From: Polytrichum commune
Taxonomy: Eukaryota > Streptophyta > Polytrichopsida > Polytrichales > Polytrichaceae
Length of the DNA: 64,000 nt
Reading direction: 5' to 3'
NCBI GenBank assembly: GCA_950295325.1
Contig: OX485805.1
Coordinates: 22,801,501-22,865,500 of the forward strand
A model generated the notes under the pieces. It had not been told where the DNA came from. It ran no database searches and was given only the letters and a program-made list of their open reading frames with translations. This document shows positions 10,555 to 23,946 of this stretch, piece after piece; position 1 is the stretch's first letter; each line of letters starts with the position of its first letter. The translations under genes were made by a program, and so were the position numbers.

Positions 10555-13500
10555 ATGTCGTCTGTGTATGTTTTGGAACCTCCAACGAAGGGAAAGGTGG
10601 TAATTACCACGACCTTGGGCCCTCTCGACATCGAATTGTGGCCGAAAGAGGCTCCCAAAGCGGTACACAGCTTAATTCCTTTTCTCGCACTCCTTGTCTT
10701 GTGTCTTTCTGGAATAGCATTATTAACTATGAAAAAGGCTCTGGTCGTAAATGCACTGATAATTGCCAGAGGGGGAGTTTATATACAGAGGGTGCTATAT
10801 TAGGGTTTGTGAACTTAGTGTTGGTTTTTACTTCGTCCGTCGTCCGCTGAGTCTTGATACAAATGTTTTTAGTTCTAATGTTATCGTTGAAATGGTACAA
10901 TTTGCTTGCAGGTTCGCAATTTTGTGCAGTTGTGTGTGGATGGCTACTACAATGGTACCGTGTTTCACCGGCTTATCAAAACCTTCATGGTGCAAGGTGG
11001 CGATCCCACAGGAACTGGAACAGGCAAGATTCCATGGTACTTGTGAGAATTCTCAATTGGCACCTATGTGCAAGCTGATGTGATCATGAGCATGTTTGGA
11101 GCAGGTTTGGAGCAGGTTTTAGGTGTTGATGGATCAGGATTTATTATGTGAAAAAAACATTTACTCTCCTGCTAGGTTTTTTTTGTCCGAGATTTTTCTT
11201 TTGCTTAGAGTGCAAGTCCCATAGAGCAATTCTCGTTATGTCATGGTTCTGGGATGATTTTGTGGCCATGCTCTGGACATGGTAATGGTGAGACTCATAA
11301 GTGATCCTTGTATCTAAACTTTCAGTGTTGTAAATTGTTATGGGTGTGATGAACTTAAATAGGTGGTGATACTATCTATGGTGGACCATTTGCTGATGAA
11401 GTACATTCACGGCTGCGATTTAATCACAGGGGAGTGGTTGCCTGTGCCAACGCTGGAACTCCTCATTCCAACAACAGTCAATTTTTCATCACCTTTGACC
11501 GCTGTGATTGGCTTGATAAAAAGCATACCATATTTGGGAAGGTGAGTTATTCTTAGAAGTTGGTTTGACTATGTTGTTATGTGCTGATTGTGTGGCTGGG
11601 CAGTCTATTGATGTCTCTGCCTCCATAAACAACTCTGGTCCACAATGGACGGTTTGCACCTCTCACGAATTTTGGTTGTACAGGATAGTTTACAGGCTAC
11701 CTCATTGTCTTGTGTATTTTCCTTCCAGATTACGGGTGACACAGTTTACAACTTAATGAAGATTGGTGAGTTGGAAACAGACAAAGAGGATCGTCCAGTT
11801 GATCCACCCCAAATAGTTTCTGTAGAGGTAATTTGATTACACGCATTTGTTGTGAACATCATAATGTCATTTGGTTGCACTTGCTGGAGGACTCAAAATT
11901 AATCTTTTACCTGAGTGCTTCTACTTGAGACAGTGGGAAAGTATGGGGTAGTTGACATGACTTTGCTGCATGGATGGATGGTGTGGTTGACAGTGATCCG
12001 TCACATGGATGATGGTTCCAGGTGCTGTGGAATCCTTTTGATGATATTGTACCCAAGGCTGTGAAGGCAGCAAAAGAGTCTGCTGATGAGAAGGCACAGG
12101 CTACACCACAGAATGTTGTTAAACCAAAAAAGTAAGTACTCACCTTTGTTTGACAATTGTTTCAGTTCAGATGCATGATTTTGGTACCATAGAGGGTTTA
12201 TTTAGTTTTCTGATGGTTACATGTTAGGTGTGTTCATGCAAGTTTGTCTAGTTAGCAGCATGTAGTATTTCCCTCACTTGTGTCATGAAATTATGATACA
12301 GGTATTCACTGCTGAGTTCTAAGATCCTTAACCAATCAATCCTCCTCAGTTATGGTTTGGTAATGATGCAGGAAGCTTAATCTGCTCTCATTTGGGGAAG
12401 AGGCGGAGGCAGAAGAGCAGGTGCTGGAAACTGTCAAAGAGAAAATCAAAAGCAGTCATGATGTGCTTCAAGATCCACGCTTGCTGAAGTCTGATTCGGA
12501 TGCTGCTGAAATGGTTGCAACACATACTTGATTTTTCATATTGTAGCTATTATCTTTGGAGACTGAGATAATGAACAGTAATTCTACAGTACCTGAGTGT
12601 GCACACATTCTGTGTTGAAGATTTCTGAACTATTATATACTGTGAGTGCCTCCTTCAGAGCCCTGAACTTTTCAAGGATTTTGCCCTGTCAGGATCCAGT
12701 GGAAGCCCGCAGGCTTAAGGGAGTACAAACTGCAGTAAGGCAAGCTCTCACTGCAGGCAGGAAGGAAAATGAGGCTGGGCAAAGACCCAGAGACCCCAAG
12801 GAGGGTGATAGCGATGAAGATGAGGCAGACTTTGATGCATCTATGCGGAAACAAGTACTAGAGAAGAAGGTCAGGCTGGCTAAATCAAAGGGAGCTGGTG
12901 TCAGTGATCAAAAGAGAGGTAACTTATTTTTCCCTTTCCGGGTGTCTGGCACAGGTGTAACCCAACGATGTACACTGTCAGTCTTGTAAATGACACTTTA
13001 TGAATAGTACATTCTATTTCTTGCACTTGCAACTTTGTCAGGTTGGATACATAGTAACGCATGAGGTGCATTTGTGGGACTTTTGCAGGTAGACAGAGTA
13101 AATCAGGTTTCAAAGAGCCACCTTTGTCCAGGTATTGTCTACTTGTATAATTGTATGCATGCTAAATTTTACTTCTCTACCATGCCGTTTTCTATAAGCT
13201 TTTGACATGCCTTGAAGAGTTACCAGCAGTGAGTTCCTCTAACACAGGAGATTCTTTATCAGGGATACCAGGAAGATTGTTGATGATTCAGATGAGGAAA
13301 TGGAGGAGAAGAAGGAGAAACTGAGTTTGAAAAGAGGAATGGGGTCAGAAGCCCGTGCTGCCTTAGCCTCCAATATAGATGTTGATTCCCAATTGCTTAC
13401 TCCCTTTGAGCAACAGCGGCAAAGATACAAGCAGAAAAAGCGCACACAGGGCGGTCGGGAGAGTGCGGTATGCTTTTGTGTAAAATTACTGAATTTGTTT

Positions 13501-14217
13501 GTTATGGCATATATCCATCTATGTCATTCTTGGCTGTTGAGCAGAGATGCATCTACTGCATTGTATTCGGTTAGAAATGCATGTACATACTATGGTATGC
13601 TGATTCCCTTTTGTGATAGATTTAGTGAGGAAATTTGTTTGGGCTGGAAACCACTGGCAGGCGCTTCTGTTGTGGGTGGCAAGGCTCAGTGCAAGAAAAT
13701 CGTTATTCCTTCTCTCTAGTGGTTACTTAAGTTGTATTGCACAGTTGTAAGCATCTACAGCTCATTGGATGTTGTTGTGACTCAATTTATTTTGCTCATC
13801 AGACGTTGGCAAAGTTGGCTCAATTTAAATCCAAACTGGACAAGGTGAAAATGGAGGATAAAAAAGAGAAAGAAGCTGATGATAGCAGTTGGCTAACTCA
13901 TGAATTGACATTTGAAGTTGACCCTACAAAGAAGGTAACACCATTCTGAAGTAGTTGTGGTTGCCCGTTTTCATTGTATGTGATTTCCTGTTGTGTGTGT
14001 GAACCACTTGAGTAAAATATCTTTTATGCTAGATATCTGCATGATGGGATTGCTGATTTAGAGAGGTGTTCTGCAGGATGACATGGCTAGGAATGAGGAT
14101 CCCAACCAGTATGTGGTGCATGACCCACTCCTGGAAAAAGGGAAGGAGAAATTTAACAAGGAGCAGGCAAAGCTGAAGAGAAGGAATCGGGAATGGGCTG
14201 GCAAATCTTTAGCATAG
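10555..14217 (+). CDS. CWC27: Spliceosome-associated cyclophilin CWC27 (CYP57)
   Basis: Eleven exons: 10555-10662, 10912-11023, 11363-11541, 11729-11827, 12022-12131, 12372-12513, 12693-12918, 13089-13131, 13263-13467, 13803-13934, 14077-14217. They join in frame to 498 residues, close to the family length. Residues 1 to about 170 form a cyclophilin-type peptidyl-prolyl isomerase domain: [59 protein letters not shown]. The tryptophan in CDWLDKKHT is kept; I recall that animal CWC27 lacks it. The rest is charged and coiled, with the family motif [10 protein letters not shown] replaced later by KR/E-rich stretches and a conserved C-terminal block ([20 protein letters not shown]). CWC27 is a component of activated spliceosomes (Bact) in the nucleus, where it binds CWC22/eIF4A3 in other organisms. 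Intron 2 starts with GC instead of GT. Identification is secure; minor splice alternatives are possible. Confidence 0.93.
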
Positions 14218-14911
14218 AGAGAACATGTGTAAGAAAAGAATTCTATCTCTTCAAAATATATAATGAGTTGATGGCTGCAATTTGGAGTTGTGCTGTGTGT
14301 TATGGGTGGTCATTTTACATATATGGAACAGACTCGTAGTTGGTGAACCATAGCAATCCAGGCAGGAGATTTAGCCTCTCTCAAGATATACAAAGTTCAC
14401 TGATCCAGCACCAATTTGTACTGTAACACCAAAGCCAGGAGCAACAAAATTGATTTGGTTTTTTATAGTTATGAGTCGAAATTACACGAGGCAGTGCATA
14501 ATTGAATCACTTTTATCCAGTGCTGCAGAAGAGCATGCCTATTTAATCTACAAGTTTTTAGTGTATGAAACATGTGCTACCAGAAGAGACCACTTAAATC
14601 CACACTACACTTGTACAAGACACAGATGATTTATGGTTGTGTCACCTCAACAATTCACATCATTTTCTCCACACTACTAAACAGTTGAGCTTGGTTACAT
14701 CAATGTGCTTTGGGCCAACTGTGGATGGAGAACTCTAATATTCTATCTTTCTAGGATCTTGTTAGGAACTCTTCTTGGCTCTATCCTTGGTCATTTGCAT
14801 TGAGGTGAAGAAGGCAGATGTGACTACACTGTAGTGTTACAATGAACAAAGGTTAAACATTCAAAATATTAGCTATCTATTCTGAGGAAGTTTGACAAAG
14901 AATATGTAGGA
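14218..14911. other. Convergent 3' ends of CWC27 and the LPA3-like gene
   Basis: About 700 bp between two stop codons facing each other. No open frame with family content. It presumably holds both 3' UTRs and polyadenylation signals. Confidence 0.5.
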
Positions 14912-17900
14912 TCAAGCAGATGGAAGGATGTTCAAGGCAACTTCTTTCAGAGAAGGCATAGTCGGTTGTTGGTGTACAAGCACATACTCATCATGCACCC
15001 GCCTCAAAACCTGCCATGGACCTGGGTATGCTCTGTTCCAGCCAGTACAAACATCAATTTCTCATTGGTAAATAATAAACACATACGCCAAATACAGGAA
15101 ATCATTTGACCTAGCTTGAATACACTGGTTTTTCTACCAAAAGGGAGGGAGATATATTGCACGAGTCACAGTACCTATTCTTTGAATGAATGAACAAATG
15201 CAACGCCTGTTATGATTAGCAGCGGATGTGACTAAGAACTCTTTTAGGCAATCAGAGTTCAGAACCATTAGGAATATGATAAATCTTGCAAGTAGAGGTG
15301 ATACCTGAAGAGGACTCCTCCAGAAGTTCCTTTGAAGTTGTGAATGTAATAGACTGTTTCAAACTTGGGAAGAAACTCCTTTGCCATTGAACCAAGCTTG
15401 GGGTAAAAAAAGGAAGGATAATCTACCATGCAGTATGTTAAGGATATCGCATACCTGAAAATGTTGAATGAATGCAGGAACTTGACATACAATCAAGGAT
15501 GATAAGTAAACCATACAGAAATGCACGAATGAAGTGACTCAGTTACCAATAGTTCAAGGTTAGTCATTTCCTGATCTTGTTCGTTGAAGCTCAAAAAATG
15601 TGGCAACAAAAGCGTAGTTGTCTGAGGCACTCAATGCATGCAGACATGTAGATGCAATTCAATATATGGAGATGTACTAATATCTTGTTTGGAAAGGATA
15701 CATCCACTTCGTATTCGATCAAGCTCTCCATTAAAAATAATGATGGGACGACCTGAGGTTTCTGCTGCAGACTTGTACAGTTCCTCAACAGCTATCATCT
15801 CTACATACCAGCACAACACAAACCATGAGCAAAAACGAGTGTGAAGAACTTAACACAAGGTGCTTAAACCTGCGAAGGAGCAGGAACATACCATTCACAT
15901 TGAAGTAAGGGTAGGCAACTAAGAAGATTTTGTCAGATGCTTGTGCGCGATCAGCCATCTTAACTTTCTTACTAAACCCAAAATCCTCAAGCCCAGATGG
16001 TTTCGTCAAATAGTCGAACTTAAACGACGTCCCTTCAAACATGCTGCCCTTGGCTGAATCCATGTCGTTCACATCTGGGAAAAACTGCCCAACAGAATTC
16101 ACCTGAGTTCCTCTCACTCATGAAGTAATGAGGATGTATAAGTAGATGTTCCTTAACTTTGCTACAGGCTGATTGGTGGGCAAGAGATTGTTTCACTGTG
16201 TCTCTCATAAAGTAATCATATCTGACTAGTACACAAAGATGCGATAGGTGACAGATGTGTGGGGTGCTTACAATGCGAGTAGTGGGTGCCTCATCTTTGA
16301 AAATCATACAAAACTCTCGCATCAGAAACATACTTGTTGTCATCTCTATGCCGCCCTCTTCATCCCCTGGAAAATGCCATCCCCATCAAGAAGGATTCAG
16401 ATCTCCTCAGTTAATCTACACAAATTGAATAATAAGGAATCCCGCACTTTCTCACCATGTGTTTACTTAGGAAATTCAATGGCATGAACGAGTCGCTTCT
16501 GCCGAGGTATATATAAAGAATACCACAAATGTATTGCTATGATTGTGTGATGCTTAATAATCGCCAGAATTATAATTAGCAGACTCTTCTGCCAATCACT
16601 GATGATCGCCAGCCACGTGTAGATCCAATGATATTCCAAGCACCATTAGTACTACAAGATTGGCATATAAATCTTCATTTCGGAGAAGGGTCAAATTGGT
16701 CATACTGAAAGCTAAAGATATTGTACTGACTTCTTACCAAGATATGAAAGAAGCAGGCAGGTCATTCACCTGGGACAGTTTCCAGACCCGCCGTTGGAAA
16801 CTCCACTTCCTGTTCCCAAGAAATCACCGCCCAATATGCTCAGATCTACATCCTTCCCAAGAATCAGAGTTGCAAAGCTGTAACAGAAAAACCCTCCACA
16901 TGATTAAGTAACCATGCTTGATTGAGGCACTTTGATGTTCGGGTCAAGCTATTGTCACTAAGAGTTGTATACTGGAGCTTCAAGGGAATCATACCAGTAG
17001 CAATTTACCATCTTTTAGAGCTGCTTGTGTAGATGTTTTTGCCTGCCACACAAACAGGCACAATGTGGTACATTACAAAAATGGACTATACAACTTCATA
17101 CCAACTTGATCAATTGTACTACAAATAAGGACCTCCAATTATTAACATGTTGCTTCAACCATATACAGATCACTACAAAGGTAAGCTTTTCACATAAGCA
17201 CTCAATGGCACTACTGTGAAACCCTAAGTAACATACACACCAGTGCTTTACTCTTGCTCGACCTCCGAAATTTTACTCAAAGTCTAGCTTACAGAACATC
17301 GACTCCAAGATACTTCATAATCATGTATCAAACACTACCTGAGTAACTGAAGAAAGGATAATTAGGCACCTGCTGAAGGACTTGTTGATAGTCCTTAGGG
17401 AATTGGACAATCTTGTTCAGGAGTTCTGGTTTCGGTTCGGAGCCGGAGTGATTTCGAACAGCAAACATCATCTTATATCCGTAGCATGGTCTTTCTGAGG
17501 AGCCCACGAGATGGTGGATTTGGGGTAATGGATGTCCCTCCAGTGGTCTTCTGATCTGAAAATCCAAGAGCATACCAGCCATTTATCAATTTCACTGGTC
17601 CGCCGGCAAATTGCTGCCAAGAAATGTTATAACGAAATCCTAATTGACGCATACACACCTGGAGCACAACAAACTTCCCGAGTGCACTAAATTGCGGTGT
17701 CAATCTTAGAAAGAATTACACAAAATTGGTGTATTGATGAAATCATATGTGTTGTTCCAAGATGGAGTGAGGACAGGGGTTATGCATTTAATTTGTGAAA
17801 CCAACTACAGACACGACGACACAAAGTACCTAAGAAATTTTTCACAAGAGTACAGGATTGTAAAGAAGCTCCTAAAGTACGAAGAGATGAAACTACCGCA

Positions 17901-18088
17901 AACTCCTAACAGACATTTCCTACAGCATTCTGCATATGCAACAGGATGCAGCCCACTGTCACAATGTGGAGACTAAACCCGCAGAGTCAAACCTTGACAG
18001 ATTTAGATGATAATTGATGCACTCGGTGGGGCAAGGGAGTAAGAGCCATTCCTCCATGGCAAACGTATGTAGGACCGCTCGAAATCAT
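14912..18088 (-). CDS. LPA3: LPA3-like DUF1995 protein, chloroplast
   Basis: Nine exons on the minus strand: 17993-18088 (or from 18049), 17370-17555, 16995-17042, 16770-16809, 16272-16366, 15892-16084, 15702-15800, 15305-15422, 14912-15032. All phases agree and give 331 residues (318 from the second Met). The N-terminus, beginning MALTPLPHRVHQLSSKSVK at the second Met, is rich in S, R and P and looks like a plastid transit peptide. The DUF1995 domain follows: AALKDGKLLLEVEFPTAGLE, GDEEGGIEMTTSM, FDYLTKPSGLEDFG, VAYPYFNVNEM, IIIFNGELDRIRSGYYP, TVYYIHNFKGTSGGVLFR and AYPGPWQVLRR. This matches LOW PSII ACCUMULATION 3, which assists photosystem II assembly with other LPA factors in Arabidopsis; DUF1995 paralogues of other function exist, so orthology is probable rather than certain. 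It converges with CWC27 upstream on the map. Confidence 0.8.
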
Positions 18089-19587
18089 GGTTGCAAGAGG
18101 GTAAGTAGTTCAAACGTACACCAGGTTTGGCTTTCTCGCCATAGCCGGAGAGAGAGACGAACTTGAAGCTGTGTTCTCCTTTTTCTGATCCTACGGCGCA
18201 GGTGTCCTTGGAGTGCATCCAACGACCCTTATTTGAACTCCAATAGATAAGGGAGCCCAGCCTATGAGAAATGGGATGGATCATGGTACGGGCTTCGAAG
18301 ATTCTGCTTCCAGGTTAACAATGTAAGTTCTACACAAACAGACGGCTTTCAGTGTGTTCAAGCACGACTTCATATTCAGGATTACCGGTATAAGGTTTTG
18401 TACAATTCCTTCAAAGTACTTAAAATCACTGCAATCAACTTGGTTATGTGCAGAAGTTTCCAGACTTGCAACCTTCCAGTCTCTCAAAGCAATTGATCAA
18501 CCTGCCCTTACAAAAAAGTGCCTGGTGGAAGCAATCCGGTTGATTTCTTTCCCAATTTATCAATGTTCAATTATGACATGCTGTCCCAACTTCATCCCAT
18601 GCTTGGATGAAGCCAGGTGAGACTTCATGCTTATCAATTAAGAAATATTTGGCATTGATATTCAAGGTGAATGGCACTGGCCACATGAGTACAATCTCCT
18701 GTAAAGATTGCCTAAAACAAGGGCCAGATGGAAATCACAGACGACAATCAACCTTGATCCCATCAATCATTCATTTGTAATGCCTACTTTGTATGTGGAG
18801 GGGTCCTTGATGGTATTAGATTCTTATCCAAAATGGGATGCTCGGTCTCATATTCACATAAGGCGTTGCATACATTTTTTCCCCTGAATAAGAAAAAAGT
18901 AGAGTGCAAACAAGGAAAAGAACATCAACTGAACTCTGCATCACTTGTAGTTCACACACATAACATCTAGATTTCATCTTCTGTTCAAAAGAGTCCATCC
19001 TTACATACATGGACAAATACAAAGAAACAAAACATCAGCATACTTGCACTTTGATATCTCTGACCACTAGTATGAATCAGATCCACATTCGCATCAAAGG
19101 TCAAAATATTTTAAGTATCCTATATCACAGTCCACTGTAGTGTAACAAAGTCCTACATTTTGAATCTCATAACTTTTGTTGAGAAATATCCTGCCATTCT
19201 CTAACCTATCCTTTCTAAAGCTCAAAATCGTACTATGCACATCACCAGCTGTCACCTCAGCAATACTTCCTTTGCTGCTGACCTCAAAGTCATCATGACT
19301 TGACATTTCAAACATGCACAGTTTGTAACTATGCCCTAAAAAACTGAGATAATGATCTTGTATTCTTTCAAGGATCCATAAAAACTGGCTGCTCTGCATT
19401 ACCATCTTCTTATAGCAATCGAGATGGTAACATTCACAGCTCGGCAGGAATACAAGACTCATCTCAATATGCTGCATGCTAGCTTTTCCTGATGTCATTC
19501 TCATGGGTTCATCTTTGCAGAATGTGCTTCCTAATTATAGCTAGACAATGATATCAAGATTGCAACCCTACAGTATGCATCTATGGT
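18089..19587. other. Intergenic between LPA3-like and ZCCHC10-like genes
   Basis: Holds the LPA3-like promoter side and the ZCCHC10-like 3' side. A 136-residue minus-strand frame at 19094-19504, just downstream of the ZCCHC10-like stop codon, has no family signature; it may simply be 3' UTR. Nothing else is recognised. Confidence 0.4.
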
Positions 19588-20628
<1,041 letters not shown>

Positions 20629-20666
20629 TTAAATTTTCCCACAGAGAGTTACGCACAGCAGTCTTC

Positions 20667-21580
20667 CTGCAACAAACGCAGGTAAAAGTAAACACCGATC
20701 CTCAAACAGCGAAATGCTTCCTACTACTTTAAACCAAGTGCTCAAGCCCTACAATACTCTCAAGCTGATTGCACCACTCACAATTTACGCAGATTTGCCA
20801 AAGCCAATCACCTCAATGACAAATTTTGCACTCACCTCTGAACAATCCAAATGATTCCACCGCACAACACAGAGGAACAATAATATCTACTCTTGGAACC
20901 CATCCCTCTCAAGAAACAAACCCTAACCCTCTAACTAAACCTACAAAAAACCTCTGGACAAACCGAACCTCAAATAGAAAAATGCTTCCTACTACTTTAA
21001 ACCAAAAGCTCAAGCCCTTCGACACCCTTAACCCGATTGCACCACTCACAATTTACGCAGATTGGCAAGAGCCAATCACCTCAATTACAAATTCTGCACA
21101 CTGCACTGACCAATCACAATGATTCCACCGATATCACCGCACGACACAGATGAAAAATCGTCTGTATTCTTCGAACCCGTCCTCGCAAGAATCAAGACCC
21201 GAACCCTCTAACCAAACCTAAAAAAACCCCTGAACCAACCACGCTCACACATACACAAATTCGACACACTTGCCCACACAACAAGAATCGAATTGACCAC
21301 AAGACACAAAAGATACAATCATCCCCATTCTTAAACCCCTTCCTCTCAAAAAAGAGAACCCTAATCCTTAACTGAACTTAATAAAACCCCCTAGACCGAT
21401 CACATTCAAAACCACATTCACTCCAACGCTGACCCTCCTATGAAAAGAACAAAAATTTCGGAACCTTTACAAGAAAAAAATCGAAGAAGAGAAAAAATTG
21501 AAATGCATCACAAAATAACAGGACTAAGTTACGTTGTAAATGTTGATGACGAAAGCTCCAATCATGTAAGGCATACTTAC
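20667..21580 (-). other. 5'-UTR intron of the ZCCHC10-like gene
   Basis: On the minus strand there is a strong donor (CTTGAG|GTAAGTATGC, exon end 21581) and a strong acceptor (GTTTGTTGCAG|GAAGAC, exon start 20666), with no coding in between. Together they define a 914-bp leader intron. It carries a tandem repeat. First introns in leaders often enhance expression in plants, which is general knowledge and not shown here. Confidence 0.6.
20700..21235. repeat. Tandem repeat, 268-bp unit, in the leader intron
   Basis: Two adjacent units with a period of 268 bp: ATGCTTCCTACTACTTTAAA begins at 20714 and again at 20982, and the following sequence (GATTGCACCACTCACAATTT, then CCAATCACCTCAAT) also matches. 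A decayed third unit is suggested to about 21400 by the recurring AACCCTAA-type tract. Confidence 0.75.
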
Positions 21581-21581
21581 C

Positions 21582-22697
21582 TCAAGTACTTGTTTCGAAG
21601 GAACTGAGAAGCGAATTTTTCAGCAAGTCGCCAGCCGAGGTCTCAGATGCCCCAAGGGAGCGCTTCTAAGTTATAGAGCTCCTGGGGCGGTGGAAAGGAA
21701 GTGAGAGGGAGCGGGACGCCATAGCCAGGCCGGCGAGGGACTTGACGGCCAAGGTAACTCTGGAACATGAAGCAGAAGTCGAACGGTTGTAGGGCCGGGC
21801 TCTCTTCGCGGTTATGGATCCCCTTCTGCGTGGGTACAGGGCACCGGAACGCGGACGGACAATAAAACTTGTATAATAGGTGAGGCCCTCGAGACAGGGC
21901 ATCGTCGAAAATAAATATCCCTGTTTACTTGTTTACGATGGTGCCCTGTTTTTAGGGCCTCACCGCATGCCAAGACTTAAACACTTTTAATACCCTCACA
22001 TACTTCTCTCACTATGATTGAAGCACTTGACTTTGAAATACCATACAAATCGGCAAGTTTTAATTTTGTATCTTTCTTGCTCAACATGGGTCCAAGCAAA
22101 TGACATAAATAAATAAAAAGTAGGCTTACTCACCCGTACACGATCTTTGAACATTTTTACATTATATGATCCAAGAAGAAATTGTGACATATATCCACTT
22201 GGCCGGTCAAATTTCCACACCACCCTCTCCTTGCTCCCAAACAAAAAATATGCCATCATCATAATTGAAGCATTATGGTGATACATGATGGTTTTTTGTA
22301 TCGCCATAGTTGAAACGATAAAATACTTCAAAACCATAAAGATCATAAGAGAGCACAAAATCTCTCTTCTTCGATTATCCATGATTGAAGATCAAAGATA
22401 AGAAGAGAGAAATTGATGAGGATGATTAAGAGGAGAGCATGTCTTAAATAATACCAAAGAGTAGTGCTTTGTCCAATGTGTATGGGTTTTCCCCTCTTCA
22501 TTCTTAAACACCCAAGGAGACATTTATTTCCTAAATGGGCCAAACTTGACAATTGGCAATTTGGCAATTTTCATTATCTTTTGAATAAAATTGAACATTA
22601 TATTACACAATTCTTATGAACACAATTCTTGTTGAAATCTTTTGATACAATGTGAATGTAGAGAATTATGGTTTTTTATCACAAAAAATCTTCACCA
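21582..22697. other. Upstream region of the ZCCHC10-like gene and intergenic
   Basis: 21582 to about 21660 is the non-coding first exon of the ZCCHC10-like gene by inference. Beyond that I see a hairpin at 21879-21964 and no supported coding. Confidence 0.35.
21879..21964. repeat. Compact inverted repeat
   Basis: Arms 21879-21907 (GGTGAGGCCCT...ACAGGGCA) and 21936-21964 (TGCCCTGT...AGGGCCTCACC) pair with a few mismatches around a 28-base AT-rich loop. It could be a miniature foldback element; no target duplication was identified. Confidence 0.55.
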
Positions 22698-22700
22698 TTA

Positions 22701-22916
22701 GGTGAACTTCTCTTCACCGGTGGACTTCTCCGGTGGACTTCTCCGCTAAACTTCTCCTCTAGGTGTTTATACTTCAACCGGTCAAGACTCCTTAAGAAAT
22801 ATTTTATTGCCTTTAATTCTTCGTCGGCACATCCACCATTTGCCTCATATAACCATGTCTTGGCCAAGCATTCTTGACCGACCGGAGGCCTTCTCCACCG
22901 TAGTGTAAACCAACCC
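22701..22916. mobile_element. Probable PIF/Harbinger-type MITE, decayed left end
   Basis: The right end GTGTAAACCAACCC abuts TTA (22917-22919) and resembles the right end of the 3167 MITE. A possible left end follows TTA at 22698-22700. The left terminal repeat is poor, so the boundary is tentative. Confidence 0.35.
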
Positions 22917-22919
22917 TTA

Positions 22920-23510
22920 GGGCCACTTCACACATGAGCCAAGAGCCGTGACCTTGTAATGGTGAGGACCCTTGACTCTCATCCAAAGGCCGTACCATGG
23001 GTGTTGGGGAAGCCATTTTATGTAGTCTTGGGCCCTCAAGCATAGTGTGAAGTGAGAATTGAACCATGTTGCGGGACCATTGCATATTTTGTTGGCGGAA
23101 AAAGAGGGGAAGATTTGGTTCAATATAATATGTTTTCAGGTTTATCAATTTAAGATAATTACTTGGTGGTATTTGTTTGTCTTGGAATCTGTCTTGGAAT
23201 TTGCCATGCAATCTGTCCTGAAATCTGTCATGCTGGAAAAAATATTAAAAAAATCATGGTCTACCGGAATTTGCATCAAGCCCACCTCTTGGAGGTGGGT
23301 TTGACGCAAATTCCAGTAGACCATGCACCCTTATCCACAACCAGCCATGTAGGACTCCATGTAGACTTTTCATCCACGAACTTTTCTTTGGGCCTTTAGG
23401 CCTTCATCTCCTAGTGTGAAGTGAGTTTGGACGGTCTCCGCCTCTTCGACCAATGAGAGCTCTTACATTGCCATGGTCAAGGGCCTTCAGCCTTGTGTGT
23501 GAAGTGGCCC
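22920..23510. mobile_element. PIF/Harbinger-type MITE, GGGCCACTTCACAC family
   Basis: 591 bp, inverted ends GGGCCACTTCACACATGA and GTGTGTGAAGTGGCCC, flanked by TTA at 22917-22919 and 23511-23513. A second, decayed copy starts at 38199. The interior contains an inverted pair near 23260-23320 (TGGTCTACCGGAATTTGC and its mirror). No coding. Confidence 0.83.
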
Positions 23511-23513
23511 TTA

Positions 23514-23946
23514 GGGTTGCTTTACACCTAGAGGCCGGGCCAATTTGTTGTGTAAGAGGCTTGAAATTCTCACTTGTGATTGGTCAAAAGGCTGAAATTG
23601 GTCCCAACCCCTTTACTACTAGAAGCCGGGCCAATTTGGTGGTATGAAATTTTTAATCAGAAAATGCATAGTATGACACAGCCCGAGCTCATTGAATTGG
23701 TTGCATCCAAAATGGAAGGCCAATTCTTGGCCTAGGGACCAATGTCAAATTTCAATAATTTTGTTTAATCAAATATGGTTTTTTAAACAAACCGTATCCA
23801 TTGGATTATGTGGAAATATGAATGGCTCTATGTTAGATTAGGCTAGATCCGTTGGATTATGCTAGATTTATTGAATCGGCCTTGCTTCTTGGTCCTAAGG
23901 CCATTAGGTGTAATTTCAACCAATTTTTCCATATGTAAGTGGCCCA
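23514..23946. mobile_element. PIF/Harbinger-type MITE, relative of the 3167 element
   Basis: Starts GGGTTGCTTTACACCTAGAG directly after the shared TTA and follows the 3167 element through AATGGCTCTATG and TTATTGAATCGGCC. The right end is degraded and ends near AAGTGGCCC at about 23944. It is about 433 bp and non-coding. Confidence 0.7.

Noticed and set aside
21666-21902. 78-residue Arg/Ser-rich minus-strand frame
   Set aside because: It coincides with the hairpin region and the presumed leader; composition only, no signature.
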